The notes beneath the pieces were generated by a model. It searched no databases. It saw nothing but the letters and a program-made list of their open reading frames with translations, and was not told the DNA's origin. Position numbers and translations under genes: made by a program. From contig NZ_RPOH01000087.1 of the NCBI RefSeq assembly GCF_003818135.1, positions 1-50,717 of the forward strand: DNA of 50,717 nucleotides, in the 5' to 3' direction. Shown here one piece after another: positions 18,553 through 28,841 of the stretch. Numbering within the stretch: the stretch's first letter is position 1; each line of letters opens with the position of its first letter. This DNA comes from Buttiauxella warmboldiae (GTDB lineage Bacteria; Pseudomonadota; Gammaproteobacteria; Enterobacterales; Enterobacteriaceae).

Positions 18553-18576
18553 CCCTCTCTCTGCGATGAGAGAGGG
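18553..18576. terminator. Bidirectional terminator between yedD and amyA
   Basis: A 9-bp perfect stem (CCCTCTCTC / GAGAGAGGG) with a 6-nt loop lies between the convergent stop codons. Confidence 0.7.
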
Positions 18577-18590
18577 AGACATAGCTCACG

Positions 18591-20078
18591 CTATAGCGCC
18601 TCCTCCATTACCCACACGCTGACGCTGCCGCCATTGCAGGTAAAGGTCGCGCAGCCGTTATCATCGGTGGTGAGGGTTTCTTCACGGTTACCCAGATAGT
18701 CGCGCCATTTTTTACCTCCGTAATTATCACCAAGCGTCATGGTTTTCTCGCCTTCATCCCCGTTTGATAGCACCACCACGCAGCCGGGAAACTCGTCAGT
18801 GCCGCTGCGGCTAAAGGCAATGCAATTGGGGTGATCGAACCACAGCGTTTGCACGCCGTGGGCAAAGCGTTCACGGGCGTGGATGAGGTCGTCGAGCTGC
18901 GCAACGATCGGCATATCGATGTGATAAATTTCGCCATCGCCACCTTCATCGTCGTAGCTGGCACCAAACAAGTCTGGATAAAAGACGCTGGGCACCCCGT
19001 TTTCACGCAGCAGAATCAGCGCATAGGCCAGCGGTTTGAACCAGGGCTCAACGGGAGCTTCAAGAGATTGCAGCGGTTGGGTGTCGTGATTGGCAACCAG
19101 CGTCACGGCGTGGAAAGGATCGGCTGCTACCAGGGTGTCGGTAAAAATCTGGCTCATGTCGTAATCACGACCCTGTTTCGACGCCTGGTGGAATTTCATT
19201 TGTAGCGGCGCATCAAACAGCATCGTTTTCCCGTCGACCTGCGCGATATAGTCCTGAAGTTTATCGACTTCGTGTGACCAGTATTCAGCCACGATAAACA
19301 GCGGCTGTTCCGCCTCCTCCTGAACGTGTTCAATCCACTCTTTGTAGAACCAGGCCGGAATATGTTTTACCGCATCCAGCCGGAAGCCGTTACAGCCGGT
19401 CTCTCTCATCACCCAGCGCGCCCAGTATTTTAACTCTTCGGTGACGGCGTGATTGCGGAAGTCGATATTCTCGCCCATCAGGTAGTCGAAATTACCCAGT
19501 TCATCATCAACCTGCTCGTTCCAGCCCTCGCCGGTGTAATCATTGATGATTTTAAAAATACCGTCTTCATCAGGATTTTCGATGTGGTCAACGCCGCTAA
19601 AACATTTGTGATCCCAGATAAACTGTGAATATTTTCCGGCGCGGGCGGGAAAGGTGTAGCGCGTCCAGGCTTCGCATTCGATAACTTCTGCGTCTATTTC
19701 ATTACGATTTTCTTCATTGACGCGATTGACCTGAATACGCTCTTTTTCATCCGCCCCCATTTTGTGGTTGAGCACCACATCCAGCAGTACGGCAATCTTA
19801 TTTTCTTGCAGGGTTTTTATCGCAGCCTGCAATTGTGTTTTGTCGCCATAGCGGGTGGCAACCGATCCTTTTTGATCGAACTCACCTAAATCGAAGAGAT
19901 CGTAAACGTCATAGCCGACGGAGTAGCCGCCGGAGCTGCCTTTATAAGCGGGGGGCAGCCAGACCATATTGATGCCGATATCATTGAGCGTTGCTGCACG
20001 TTCGGCGACTTCCGCCCACAGCTTACCCTCACCTGGGTAATACCAGTGGAAAAATTGCAACAAAGTTGGGTTTTTCAT
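18591..20078 (-). CDS. amyA: Cytoplasmic alpha-amylase AmyA
   Basis: The 495-aa enzyme (GH13) has no signal peptide, as in E. coli AmyA. The four conserved regions are present: [18 protein letters not shown] (nucleophile Asp), FIVAEYW (acid Glu) and VANHDTQ. It hydrolyses maltodextrins and glycogen-type glucans inside the cell. Start at 20078 gives the E. coli length exactly; an in-frame TTG one codon earlier was rejected. Its embedded position between yedD and the flagellar fliT genes is conserved in enterics. Confidence 0.97.
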   Translation of the reverse strand: MKNPTLLQFFHWYYPGEGKLWAEVAERAATLNDIGINMVWLPPAYKGSSGGYSVGYDVYDLFDLGEFDQKGSVATRYGDKTQLQAAIKTLQENKIAVLLDVVLNHKMGADEKERIQVNRVNEENRNEIDAEVIECEAWTRYTFPARAGKYSQFIWDHKCFSGVDHIENPDEDGIFKIINDYTGEGWNEQVDDELGNFDYLMGENIDFRNHAVTEELKYWARWVMRETGCNGFRLDAVKHIPAWFYKEWIEHVQEEAEQPLFIVAEYWSHEVDKLQDYIAQVDGKTMLFDAPLQMKFHQASKQGRDYDMSQIFTDTLVAADPFHAVTLVANHDTQPLQSLEAPVEPWFKPLAYALILLRENGVPSVFYPDLFGASYDDEGGDGEIYHIDMPIVAQLDDLIHARERFAHGVQTLWFDHPNCIAFSRSGTDEFPGCVVVLSNGDEGEKTMTLGDNYGGKKWRDYLGNREETLTTDDNGCATFTCNGGSVSVWVMEEAL

Positions 20079-20167
20079 CAATCCATGCTCCAGGAGTCAT
20101 TTAGCTGACTTCTGGAGTATGGAAGATTTTAGAGCAGGTAGCGGATTAGTTATCGATTGCTGCAACA

Positions 20168-20530
20168 CTATCGTGGCGCATTCGGTACCAGTAACTGGCC
20201 TGATAACCTGCCATACGTGTGGTTCAGGGTTTGCTGGCGTGAAGACTGGCCAATTAATGAACTGAGCTCGTCCAGACGCTGCTGCAATAAATTTTTTAGC
20301 GCCTGTTCGTTGGCCAGAATTTGCGCAAGGTTTTGCTGCAGCATATCCTGCACCGCTTTTACCGTCCCGGGTGGGACTGGATTCGCGTTAAGCGTTTCAA
20401 TGCCTTGCAGATAAGCAACCTCCTGCTCCAGCAATAAATCCCACTCGCCGCGCTGTGCCAGCTCCAGTAACGACTGGCTTAGCAGCATCACGTTCTGCCA
20501 GCGGCTGATCAGTTCTACATACGGCGACAT
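20168..20530 (-). CDS. fliT: Flagellar chaperone and FlhDC regulator FliT
   Basis: The 120-aa helical protein starts [16 protein letters not shown]. FliT is the FliD chaperone and, when free, binds FlhDC to shut down class 2 genes. The ATG shares a base with the fliS TGA, so translation is coupled. Third gene of fliDST. Confidence 0.94.
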   Translation of the reverse strand: MSPYVELISRWQNVMLLSQSLLELAQRGEWDLLLEQEVAYLQGIETLNANPVPPGTVKAVQDMLQQNLAQILANEQALKNLLQQRLDELSSLIGQSSRQQTLNHTYGRLSGQLLVPNAPR

Positions 20531-20937
20531 CAGGCAGGCTCCCGCGCAGTATTCAGAGGCGAAATCTGTTTCCAGGCATCGGCAATATTGGTTAATAGCC
20601 CTGCCACTTCTTCGATGGCCGCCACATCATTACGCAGGTTGGCCTGCATCAGGCGGCGAATCATATAGTCGTACAGAGAGGATAAGTTCGCGGCGATTTC
20701 ACCGCCTTGTTGATTATCTAAACCTGCTTTCAGACCGTTATCGATAATGTTGATGGCTTTACTCAGCGCTTCGCCCTTGGCGGCCAGCTCTCCTTGCTGC
20801 ATAAACAAGCGGGCTCTGACCAAAGCGCTTAATGCTCCATCAAAAAGCAACACAATCAGTTGATGCGGACTCGCGCTCATCACGGCACTTTCGACACCGA
20901 TTTGAGCATAGGCTTGTATACCCCGCGGGCTGTACAT
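20530..20937 (-). CDS. fliS: Flagellin export chaperone FliS
   Basis: The 135-aa protein matches FliS throughout ([14 protein letters not shown] near residue 25, helical bundle). It binds the disordered C-terminus of FliC before export. It lies 15 nt after fliD. Confidence 0.96.
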   Translation of the reverse strand: MYSPRGIQAYAQIGVESAVMSASPHQLIVLLFDGALSALVRARLFMQQGELAAKGEALSKAINIIDNGLKAGLDNQQGGEIAANLSSLYDYMIRRLMQANLRNDVAAIEEVAGLLTNIADAWKQISPLNTAREPA

Positions 20938-20952
20938 AATTACCCCTTGTTA

Positions 20953-22353
20953 TCAGGAACTTTTGGATGATAATTGTTGAGTCAGATACGAGCTGGTGTT
21001 GTTCAACTTGCTCATCATGGTGTCGAGCTGTGTGAACTGGGCTTTGTATCGGGCGATGGTGTCATCAATGCTGGAGCTGACGTTAAGGTATTGCTTAGTA
21101 AGGCTTTTCAACGTGGCGTTAATGCTGGTGGTGGCGCTGTCGATAATGCCATCATCAGCCAGATAATTTTTTACCAGATTAGCGGTAGTGGTAGTGATAC
21201 CGGTGGTTTTGCCATCGCCAACCAGTAGTTTTTGCGTATCAACAGAGTTTTTGGTTAATGCAGTACTCAGTTTATCGTTATCAATTTTTAGTTTGCCAGT
21301 GGTTGGGTCTTGAGCAATGCCCATTTGCGATAAGGTGCTAAAATTTGAGCCGGTATCGCCAGTCGTGAATTGAGAGCGAATGCCGGTTTGAATGATGCGA
21401 ATGACGCTGTCACCAAGCAGGACGCCATTACCAGAACTTTGGCTGGCACCGGCTTCAACAGCGCTATATTTGGTCAGCGAGCTGAAGGTATCCAGCATTG
21501 AGTTATAGGCATCAACCCAGCTTTTAATCGCCGCGGTCGATTTCTCGTTAGTTTTGTTCACGCTGACGGTGGCGTTGGTGACTTCTTTATTTAGCGTTAA
21601 CGTCACGCCTTCCGGGGTATCTTTGACGGTGTTGCTGGCGCTTTCAACCTGGATATTATTAATGGTCAACTGGGCATTTTGGGCGGCGACGGTTTGTGAT
21701 AAACCACCAGTAGTGGTCTTTGAATCATAGCCAATAAGATCGTTAAGTTTGGTATCACCTGTGACGCTAATGGTCATCGCATTTTCAACGCCAGTTTCGG
21801 CAGAAGAAATAACCAGCTGAAACTCGCCGTCTTTATTTTTAATTACGCTCGCTGATACGCCACCGTCGGCGGTATTAATGGCGTCGCGAATGCCATTTAA
21901 AGAGGTTTGGTCATCGCTTAGCTGTATCTCCAGCGGTTTTTCACGGCCCGGCTGGTTGATAACCAGTTTGCGATCGGTTGAAAGTACATTGCTCTGCTTA
22001 TCGGTAGCGCTGCTCTTACCCGCTGTTGCCAGGGATTGTGCCTGAGCCAGTTGCGTGACACTGATGGTGTACTTGCCCGCTGCGGCACCTGCACCAGTGC
22101 TCACGCCTAAATCAGCAGTGCTGCTGCTGGCAATACTGCTTTTAAAAATAGCGGCATCATTCAGTGCCGTGTTGGCGGTCTGGAATTTTTCAATCGCACT
22201 TTTAAGTGAACCATAAGCGGTAAGTTTTGCACTATAGCTGGACTGCTGTGCCGTAATCGGCGTCAGTCGCCCTTTTTCTGCGGTCGAAAGATTGGTTAAC
22301 AGGGTATCCAGCGGCAGATTGGAGCCGACTCCTAATGAAGAAACGCTAGCCAT
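20953..22353 (-). CDS. fliD: Flagellar filament cap protein FliD (HAP2)
   Basis: The 466-aa product begins MASVSSLGVGSNLPLDTLLT and ends in a coiled-coil D0 region. It caps the filament and folds exported flagellin. The central domain is Thr/Ser-rich. It is the first gene of fliDST and is transcribed divergently from fliC from a sigma-28 promoter. Confidence 0.97.
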   Translation of the reverse strand: MASVSSLGVGSNLPLDTLLTNLSTAEKGRLTPITAQQSSYSAKLTAYGSLKSAIEKFQTANTALNDAAIFKSSIASSSTADLGVSTGAGAAAGKYTISVTQLAQAQSLATAGKSSATDKQSNVLSTDRKLVINQPGREKPLEIQLSDDQTSLNGIRDAINTADGGVSASVIKNKDGEFQLVISSAETGVENAMTISVTGDTKLNDLIGYDSKTTTGGLSQTVAAQNAQLTINNIQVESASNTVKDTPEGVTLTLNKEVTNATVSVNKTNEKSTAAIKSWVDAYNSMLDTFSSLTKYSAVEAGASQSSGNGVLLGDSVIRIIQTGIRSQFTTGDTGSNFSTLSQMGIAQDPTTGKLKIDNDKLSTALTKNSVDTQKLLVGDGKTTGITTTTANLVKNYLADDGIIDSATTSINATLKSLTKQYLNVSSSIDDTIARYKAQFTQLDTMMSKLNNTSSYLTQQLSSKSS

Positions 22354-22391
22354 TATTATTCCCTTTTCATTACTAAGAATTATTCACTGTG

Positions 22392-22418
22392 GTATCGGCA
22401 ACGAGAGCGCAAAGTTTA
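22392..22418 (-). promoter_or_regulatory. Sigma-28 (FliA) promoter of fliDST
   Basis: Read on the minus strand: TAAACTTT, 11 nt, GCCGATAC. This matches the sigma-28 consensus TAAAGTTT-N11-GCCGATAA at 14 of 16 positions with exact spacing. Confidence 0.88.
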
Positions 22419-22501
22419 ATGATATTTGCGCTTGTCTAATGGCGGGAATAATGAAGGCGTTACGGGTTATTTCGGCGGCTAGAGAAAAAATGAAATTATT
22501 C

Positions 22502-22528
22502 TAAAGTTCGAAAATAGCGTGCCGATAC
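22502..22528 (+). promoter_or_regulatory. Sigma-28 (FliA) promoter of fliC
   Basis: TAAAGTTC, 11 nt, GCCGATAC matches the sigma-28 consensus at 14 of 16 positions with exact spacing. It starts transcription about 60 nt upstream of fliC. Confidence 0.92.
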
Positions 22529-22596
22529 ATGGGTAGACGGTGAGAAACCGTGGGCAACAGCCCAACCATAAAATGTGAATTGATAAGGATAAAATC

Positions 22597-23787
22597 ATGG
22601 CACAAGTTATCAACACTAACAGCCTGTCGCTGTTGACCCAAAACAATCTGAACAAATCTCAGTCCGCTCTGGGTTCCGCGATCGAGCGTCTGTCTTCCGG
22701 TCAGCGAATTAACAGCGCTAAAGACGATGCGGCAGGTCAGGCAATCGCCAACCGCTTCACCTCAAACATTAAAGGTTTGACGCAGGCTTCTCGTAACGCC
22801 AATGACGGTATTTCTCTGGCTCAAACTACCGAAGGTGCGCTGAACGAAATCAACAACAACCTGCAACGTGTTCGCGAACTGACTGTACAGGCTCAAAATG
22901 GCACTAACACTAAGACTGACCTGTCATCCATTCAGGATGAAATTAAACAACGTCTAGACGAAATCGATCGTGTCTCTGCCCAGACTCAATTTAACGGCAC
23001 TAAGGTCTTGAGTAAAAATCAGACTCTTTCCATTCAGGTTGGTGCAAACGATGATGAAACTATCAAAATTGGGTTGAGCGAAGTTACTGCAAGTACTCTT
23101 AAACTAGGTGGTTTCAACGTTTCTGGACCAAACGGAACGCCTGGCGCTCTCGTTGCCGCTGACTACCAGGCAACCTGGGGTGCCACCACCGCAGTGACTA
23201 CAACAGCAATTGCTGGGGTGACTCCTGCTCAAATTGGTACAGCAACGGGTGTTGCAGATACGAAGGTTACAGTAGGTGGTACAGCGGTAAAAGATGATAA
23301 TGGTAATTTATTTGCGGCCGTTACTTTTGCTGCGACTTTAACCGCGGTTGAGGCTAAAAACGCACAGGATAAAGGCTTAGATGTTCAAGCTGGTACGGCA
23401 AAAACGTTCTATATTGCTCTCAATCCAGCCGATGCGACTGTAGCAGGTAACACCGCTACCTTTACGCTGAACGGTGCTGCATTAGATTTAGGTGATATGA
23501 AAAGTGGCAGTACTGCCGATCCATTAAAAGCAATTGATGCTGCTTTAGCTCAGATCGATACTCAGCGTAGTGCGCTGGGTGCGGTTCAAAACCGTTTTGA
23601 ATCTGCTATCACTAACCTGGGCAACACCATCAATAACCTGACCTCTGCTCGTAGCCGTATCGAAGATGCTGACTACGCGACCGAAGTTTCTAACATGTCT
23701 CGCGCGCAGATCCTGCAGCAGGCGGGTACTTCTGTTCTGGCGCAGGCAAACCAGGTTCCGCAGGGCGTGCTGTCTCTGCTGCGTTAA
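22597..23787 (+). CDS. fliC: Flagellin FliC
   Basis: The 396-aa flagellin keeps the conserved D0/D1 ends (MAQVINTNSLSLLTQNNLNK... at the start; LAQANQVPQGVLSLLR at the end). Between them is a compact variable domain of about 150 residues, shorter than in E. coli K-12 FliC (about 500 aa). The central region is Thr/Ala-rich and uses different, more AT-rich codons than the ends, as expected for an exchanged antigenic segment. It is secreted by the flagellar apparatus with FliS. Strong AAGGAT site and terminator. Confidence 0.97.
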   Translation: MAQVINTNSLSLLTQNNLNKSQSALGSAIERLSSGQRINSAKDDAAGQAIANRFTSNIKGLTQASRNANDGISLAQTTEGALNEINNNLQRVRELTVQAQNGTNTKTDLSSIQDEIKQRLDEIDRVSAQTQFNGTKVLSKNQTLSIQVGANDDETIKIGLSEVTASTLKLGGFNVSGPNGTPGALVAADYQATWGATTAVTTTAIAGVTPAQIGTATGVADTKVTVGGTAVKDDNGNLFAAVTFAATLTAVEAKNAQDKGLDVQAGTAKTFYIALNPADATVAGNTATFTLNGAALDLGDMKSGSTADPLKAIDAALAQIDTQRSALGAVQNRFESAITNLGNTINNLTSARSRIEDADYATEVSNMSRAQILQQAGTSVLAQANQVPQGVLSLLR

Positions 23788-23815
23788 TTTTTTAATTAAA
23801 CGCAAAATTCTGACC

Positions 23816-23840
23816 AAACCCTGCGCTTGCGGGGTTTTTT
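23816..23840 (+). terminator. fliC terminator
   Basis: An 8-bp stem (AAACCCTG / CGGGGTTT, one G-U pair) with a 6-nt loop and a run of T. Confidence 0.88.
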
Positions 23841-23961
23841 GCTAACCACTGTTACCCATCACCCTAAATAACCCCTTATTTCGCCCACTATTCTTGCGAT
23901 TAAAACCCCTGCAGAAACGGATAATCATGCCGATAACTCAACTAACGCAGGGCTGTTTATC

Positions 23962-24681
23962 GTGAATTCACTGTATACCGCTGAAGGTGTGATGGATAAA
24001 CACTCGCTGTGGCAGCGTTATGTACCATTGGTGCGTCACGAAGCATTACGCCTGCAGGTACGCCTGCCCGCGAGTGTGGAGCTTGACGACCTGCTACAGG
24101 CGGGCGGCATCGGGTTGTTAAACGCAGTGGAACGTTATGATGCCCTGCAAGGAACGGCATTTACCACCTACGCGGTGCAGCGCATCCGTGGGGCGATGCT
24201 TGATGAGTTGCGCAGCCGTGACTGGGTGCCCCGCAGCGTCAGGCGTAACGCCCGCGGCGTTGCGCAGGCAATGGGTCAACTGGAGCAAGAGCTGGGTCGC
24301 AATGCCACCGAAACAGAAGTGGCTGAACGGTTGGATATCCCGCTCAACGAATACCGTCAGATGTTGCTCGACACCAATAACAGCCAGCTTTTCTCTTATG
24401 ACGAGTGGCATGAAGAGCATGGTGACAGTATCGAACTGATTACTGAGGATCATCAGCAGGCGAACCCGCTCCAGCAGCTGCTGGAAGGGAATTTACGCCA
24501 ACGCGTGATGGACGCCATTGAGGCGTTACCCGATCGCGAAAAGATGGTGCTGACTCTTTACTACCAGGAAGAGCTGAATCTCAAAGAGATTGGCGCGGTG
24601 CTGGAAGTGGGGGAGTCGCGCGTCAGTCAGTTGCACAGCCAGGCGATTAAACGCTTACGCACTAAGCTCGGTAAGTTGTAG
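23962..24681 (+). CDS. fliA: Flagellar sigma factor FliA (sigma-28)
   Basis: The 239-aa product matches FliA over regions 2 (DLLQAGGIGLLNAVERYD), 3 and 4 (LKEIGAVLEVGESRVSQLHSQAIKRLR). It directs class 3 flagellar promoters and is held by FlgM. The GTG start at 23962, in the conserved context ggctgtttatcGTGaattc, is the E. coli start. A GCCGATAA at 23929-23936 may be a sigma-28 -10 element but has no well-spaced -35. Confidence 0.97.
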   Translation: MNSLYTAEGVMDKHSLWQRYVPLVRHEALRLQVRLPASVELDDLLQAGGIGLLNAVERYDALQGTAFTTYAVQRIRGAMLDELRSRDWVPRSVRRNARGVAQAMGQLEQELGRNATETEVAERLDIPLNEYRQMLLDTNNSQLFSYDEWHEEHGDSIELITEDHQQANPLQQLLEGNLRQRVMDAIEALPDREKMVLTLYYQEELNLKEIGAVLEVGESRVSQLHSQAIKRLRTKLGKL

Positions 24682-24719
24682 GGAGTGCCGCCGAAATATC
24701 AGCTTACCGGGATACCATC

Positions 24720-25271
24720 ATGACGGTGCAACAGTTAAAAAAACGGCCATTAAACCGCTTCTTAAAAGATTTTAAACACACGCAAACACATTGCGGCAGG
24801 TGCGCAAAATTGCTTGACCGCATTACTCTCACACGCCGGGGCGAAATCGTCAGCAAAACCGCCATCGCACGGCTTGATACCCTAATGGATGAGCATAGCT
24901 GGCAGGTTGAGCGCCACGCCTGGGCGGCATTGTGCCGTTTTTGTGGCGATTTATACTGCAAAGAACAGCAGCACTATTTTGATATCATCGGCTTTAAAGA
25001 GTATCTGTGCGAGCAAACCGCAATGAGCCACGGCACTATCCGTGAATATGTGGTGCGCCTGCGCCGTCTCGGAACTCATCTGGCCTCGCACAATATTCCC
25101 GCCCCTGGCTCCGTTAAAGGCTACTTCGACGATTCGCTTGAACCTTGGTTGCCGCCCACCAGCACCAATAACTACCGCATTGCGCTACGCAAGTACGGAC
25201 AGTTTCAGGCCCGGAAGCAAAATATGAATGTTCATTTCCAGGAAAATAAATCAACTTCTGATATATATTAA
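24720..25271 (+). CDS. fliZ: Flagellar/curli regulator FliZ
   Basis: The 183-aa protein matches FliZ, including paired cysteines (HCGRCAKLL, CRFCGDLYC) and the core-binding helix MSHGTIREYVVRLRRLGTHL. In E. coli it antagonises sigma-S promoters, repressing curli, while in Salmonella it activates class 2 genes post-transcriptionally. It lies 38 nt after fliA in fliAZ. Confidence 0.95.
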   Translation: MTVQQLKKRPLNRFLKDFKHTQTHCGRCAKLLDRITLTRRGEIVSKTAIARLDTLMDEHSWQVERHAWAALCRFCGDLYCKEQQHYFDIIGFKEYLCEQTAMSHGTIREYVVRLRRLGTHLASHNIPAPGSVKGYFDDSLEPWLPPTSTNNYRIALRKYGQFQARKQNMNVHFQENKSTSDIY

Positions 25272-25356
25272 AATGGCATAAGTTGTAGCGCAGTGGTTTT
25301 GATTGATTATATTAAGCCGTTACAATACAACAAAATTATCAATATTCGGGGTGACT

Positions 25357-26157
25357 ATGAAATTTGCAATGGTGGGGCGTCAGGCGCTGATGGGCGTGCT
25401 GGCTGTGGCAATGGTCGCGGGCGCGAGCGTAAAAACTTTTGCGGCAGAAAATTTACTCAATAAAGTCAAAGAGCGCGGCACGCTGCTGGTTGGGCTGGAA
25501 GGGACCTATCCCCCGTTTAGCTTCCAGGGGGACGATGGCAAGCTGACCGGCTTTGAAGTGGAATTTGCCGAGCAGCTGGCACAACACATCGGCGTGAAGG
25601 CATCCCTGAAGCCGACTAAATGGGATGGCATGCTGGCGTCGCTGGATTCTAAACGCATCGACGTGGCGATCAATCAGGTCACCATCTCCGATGAGCGTAA
25701 GAAAAAATATGATTTCTCCACGCCGTACACCGTTTCGGGTATTCAGGCGCTGGTGAAAAAGGGCAATGAGGGCAGCATCACCGGGCCTGAATCGCTGAAA
25801 GGGAAAAAAGTGGGTGTCGGCCTTGGGACCAACTACGAAGAGTGGCTGCGCGCCAACGCGCAGGGCGTTGATATCCGCACCTATGATGATGACCCGACGA
25901 AATATCAGGATCTGCGCGTAGGCCGTATTGACGCGATTCTGGTTGACCGCCTGGCCGCGCTGGATCTGGTGAAGAAAACCAAAGATACCCTGGCGGTAGC
26001 GGGGGATGCGTTCTCTCGTCAGGAAGCGGGTGTCGCGGTGCGTAAAGGCAATGAAGACCTGGTAGCAGCGATCGACAAAGCTATCGCTGAAATGCACAAA
26101 GACGGTTCTTTAGCGAAGCTTTCTGCGAAGTGGTTTGGGGCTGACGTAACCAAATAA
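25357..26157 (+). CDS. tcyJ: Periplasmic cystine-binding protein TcyJ (FliY)
   Basis: The 266-aa product has a signal peptide (MKFAMVGRQALMGVLAVAMV ... FAA) and a type 3 solute-binding domain (GTYPPFSFQGDDGKLTGFEVEF motif). It delivers cystine, and lanthionine-type ligands, to TcyLN. I chose the ATG at 25357 by homology over an upstream alternative start. A terminator/REP hairpin separates it from dcyD. Confidence 0.96.
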   Translation: MKFAMVGRQALMGVLAVAMVAGASVKTFAAENLLNKVKERGTLLVGLEGTYPPFSFQGDDGKLTGFEVEFAEQLAQHIGVKASLKPTKWDGMLASLDSKRIDVAINQVTISDERKKKYDFSTPYTVSGIQALVKKGNEGSITGPESLKGKKVGVGLGTNYEEWLRANAQGVDIRTYDDDPTKYQDLRVGRIDAILVDRLAALDLVKKTKDTLAVAGDAFSRQEAGVAVRKGNEDLVAAIDKAIAEMHKDGSLAKLSAKWFGADVTK

Positions 26158-26175
26158 TTCATTCGGGCAGCGTTG

Positions 26176-26208
26176 GGCGGATTAGCGTAAGCGACATCCG
26201 CCTTTTTT
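26176..26208 (+). terminator. Terminator / REP-like hairpin between tcyJ and dcyD
   Basis: GGCGGAT...ATCCGCC stem with 13-nt loop followed by TTTTTT. The loop-proximal sequence (GGATTAGCGTAAGCGA) closely resembles the hairpin at 48208-48233. Confidence 0.8.
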
Positions 26209-26287
26209 ATTTGTATTTGCCGGGAAAGGGCCGTGCTGGTACATAATGAAGGAATGTGAAATTTTTATCAGTGTAACGGAGCTGTTC

Positions 26288-27274
26288 ATGTCACTGCACA
26301 ATCTGACGCGCTTTGCGCGTCTGGAATTTATTGGTGCCCCTACGCCGCTTGACTATCTGCCGCGCTTTTCTGACTACCTCGGCCGCGAAATCTACATTAA
26401 ACGTGATGACACTACGCCCGTGGCGTTGGGCGGTAATAAGCTGCGCAAGCTTGAGTTCCTCGCTGCTGATGCATTGCGCGAAGGGGCCGACACATTGGTT
26501 ACTGCCGGCGCGATTCAGTCGAACCATGTGCGCCAGACCGCTGCGGTGGCGGCAAAACTTGGCCTGAAGTGCGTCGCCCTGCTGGAAAATCCGATTGCCA
26601 CCCGGGCAGAAAACTACCTCAGCAACGGCAATCGTTTAATGCTCGATCTGTTCGATGTGGAAATTGAAATGTGCGCGGCGCTGCATTCACCGGATAACCA
26701 ACTCGAAGAGGTCGCCGTGCGCCTCGAAGCACAGGGTTTCCGTCCGTATATCATTCCGGTTGGCGGGTCTAATGCGCTGGGCGCGTTGGGTTATGTGGAA
26801 AGCGCGCTGGAAATAGCCCAACAGTGTGAAGGTGCGGTGAACGTCTCTTCTGTGGTGGTCGCCTCCGGCAGCGCAGGGACGCATGCAGGGCTTGCGGTTG
26901 GGCTGGAACAAGTTATGCCGGATGTTGAGTTGATCGGCGTCACCGTGTCGCGCACCATTGCCGAACAGCTGCCGAAAGTAGAGGCGCTACAGCAGGCCGT
27001 TGCGCACTCCCTGAGCGTTAGCGCAAATAATCCGATTCAGCTCTGGGATGACTATTTCGCCCCCGGTTATGGCACGCCTAATGAAGAAGGGCTGGAGGCG
27101 ATTAAACTGCTGGCACGCCTGGAAGGCATTCTGCTCGATCCGGTCTATACCGGCAAAGCGATGGCGGGATTAATTGACGGCGTGGCCCAAAAGCGCTTTA
27201 AAGACACCGGCCCGATAGTCTTTATTCATACCGGTGGGGCGCCAGCGCTGTTTGCTTACCATCCGCACATCTAA
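26288..27274 (+). CDS. dcyD: D-cysteine desulfhydrase DcyD
   Basis: The 328-aa PLP enzyme of the ACC deaminase/tryptophan synthase beta family matches E. coli DcyD in length. The PLP lysine lies in [13 protein letters not shown] and the phosphate loop in [12 protein letters not shown]. It converts D-cysteine to pyruvate, sulfide and ammonia. The start MSLHNLTRF is chosen by homology. It sits between tcyJ and tcyLN, linking import to catabolism. Confidence 0.95.
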   Translation: MSLHNLTRFARLEFIGAPTPLDYLPRFSDYLGREIYIKRDDTTPVALGGNKLRKLEFLAADALREGADTLVTAGAIQSNHVRQTAAVAAKLGLKCVALLENPIATRAENYLSNGNRLMLDLFDVEIEMCAALHSPDNQLEEVAVRLEAQGFRPYIIPVGGSNALGALGYVESALEIAQQCEGAVNVSSVVVASGSAGTHAGLAVGLEQVMPDVELIGVTVSRTIAEQLPKVEALQQAVAHSLSVSANNPIQLWDDYFAPGYGTPNEEGLEAIKLLARLEGILLDPVYTGKAMAGLIDGVAQKRFKDTGPIVFIHTGGAPALFAYHPHI

Positions 27275-27299
27275 GTCATAATAAAAATACAGGGTTACT

Positions 27300-27968
27300 A
27301 TGCAAGAGAGTATTCAACTGGTGCTGGACTCAGCGCCGTTTCTGCTCAAAGGGGCCGTCTTTACGCTGCAGCTCAGCATCGGCGGCATGTTCTTTGGGTT
27401 GGTTCTCGGTTTTTTGCTGGCGCTGATGCGTTTATCGCCGTTCTGGCCATTTTCATGGCTGTCGCGTTTTTACGTCTCCGTGTTCCGCGGTACGCCGTTA
27501 ATCGCGCAACTGTTTATGATCTATTACGGCCTGCCGCAGTTCGGCATTGAGCTGGATCCTGTTCCGGCGGCGATGATTGGTTTATCGCTCAATACCGCAG
27601 CCTATGCTTCGGAAACGCTGCGCGCGGCGATTTCCTCCATCGAAAAAGGGCAGTGGGAAGCCGCGGCCAGTATTGGTATGACACCCTGGCAAACCCTGCG
27701 TCGGGCGATTTTACCGCAGGCGGCTCGCGTGGCATTACCGCCCCTGAGCAACAGTTTTATTAGCCTGGTCAAAGATACTTCCCTTGCGGCAACGATTCAG
27801 GTCCCTGAGCTGTTCCGCCAGGCTCAGCTGATTACCTCGCGTACCCTTGAGGTGTTTACCATGTATCTCGCGGCTTCATTGATTTACTGGGTGATGGCAA
27901 CGGTGCTTTCCTCGTTGCAAAACTACTTTGAAAATCAACTTAATCGCCAGGACAGGGATCCCAAATGA
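27300..27968 (+). CDS. tcyL: Cystine ABC transporter permease TcyL (YecS)
   Basis: The 222-aa HisM-type permease has about five transmembrane segments and the ABC-binding EAA loop (EAAASIGMTPWQTLRRAILPQA). It overlaps tcyN by 4 nt. Confidence 0.96.
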   Translation: MQESIQLVLDSAPFLLKGAVFTLQLSIGGMFFGLVLGFLLALMRLSPFWPFSWLSRFYVSVFRGTPLIAQLFMIYYGLPQFGIELDPVPAAMIGLSLNTAAYASETLRAAISSIEKGQWEAAASIGMTPWQTLRRAILPQAARVALPPLSNSFISLVKDTSLAATIQVPELFRQAQLITSRTLEVFTMYLAASLIYWVMATVLSSLQNYFENQLNRQDRDPK

Positions 27969-28717
27969 GCGCCATCGACGTAAAACAACTGGTCAAAAAA
28001 TTCCACGGGCAGACCGTGCTGCACGGCATCGATCTGGAAGTGAAAGCGGGTGAAGTGGTGGCGATTATCGGGCCGAGCGGCTCGGGTAAAACTACGCTCC
28101 TGCGTTGCATCAATCTGCTGGAGCAGCCGGAAGCGGGAACCATTAAAGTGGGTGAGATCGCTATTGATGCCGCGCAATCGCTCAGTAAACAGAAAAATCG
28201 GGTGCGCGAACTGCGCCAGCACGTCGGTTTCGTGTTCCAGAGCTTCAACCTTTTCCCACATCGCACGGTGATTGAAAATATCATTGAAGGGCCGGTGATA
28301 GTCAAAGGAGAGCCGAAGGAGGAAGCCCTGGCGCGCGCGCGTGAACTGCTGGCAAAAGTCGGGTTAAGCGGTAAAGAAACCAGCTATCCACGTCGCCTTT
28401 CTGGCGGGCAACAGCAGCGCGTAGCGATTGCACGCGCGCTGGCGATGCGCCCGGAAGTGATTCTGTTTGATGAGCCGACCTCAGCGCTTGACCCTGAGCT
28501 GGTGGGGGAGGTGCTGAGCACCATCCGCCAGCTGGCGCAAGAAAAGCGCACCATGGTGATTGTGACCCATGAAATGAGTTTTGCCCGCGACGTTGCCGAC
28601 CGCGCCATTTTTATGGATCAGGGGCGCATTGTGGAGCAGGGGCCGGCGCGTGAACTCTTTGCTAATCCGAAGCAGCCGCGAACACAGCAATTCCTCGAAA
28701 AATTCCTCACCCAGTAG
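27965..28717 (+). CDS. tcyN: Cystine ABC transporter ATPase TcyN (YecC)
   Basis: The 250-aa ATPase has Walker A GPSGSGKTT (about residue 36), signature LSGGQQQRVAIARAL, Walker B VILFDEPTSALDP and the H-loop VTHEM. It energises cystine uptake with TcyJ and TcyL. A GGCTCC/GGAGCC hairpin follows the stop (28731-28750) without a clear T-run. Confidence 0.97.
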   Translation: MSAIDVKQLVKKFHGQTVLHGIDLEVKAGEVVAIIGPSGSGKTTLLRCINLLEQPEAGTIKVGEIAIDAAQSLSKQKNRVRELRQHVGFVFQSFNLFPHRTVIENIIEGPVIVKGEPKEEALARARELLAKVGLSGKETSYPRRLSGGQQQRVAIARALAMRPEVILFDEPTSALDPELVGEVLSTIRQLAQEKRTMVIVTHEMSFARDVADRAIFMDQGRIVEQGPARELFANPKQPRTQQFLEKFLTQ

Positions 28718-28841
28718 CCAGCAAGCCACGCGGCTCCATGACCGGAGCCGTGATTAAACAGATTAATAATGCTGATAAATGTGATAGCGTTACGTATTAC
28801 ATTTGGTAATGATATACATGTCAGGAGAAACGCCAGACATC

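Noticed and set aside
23901..23936. Sigma-28 promoter for fliA (TAAA and GCCGATAA)
   Set aside because: The spacing between the two elements is about 24 nt instead of about 15, so I do not call it a promoter, although the -10-like element may be real.
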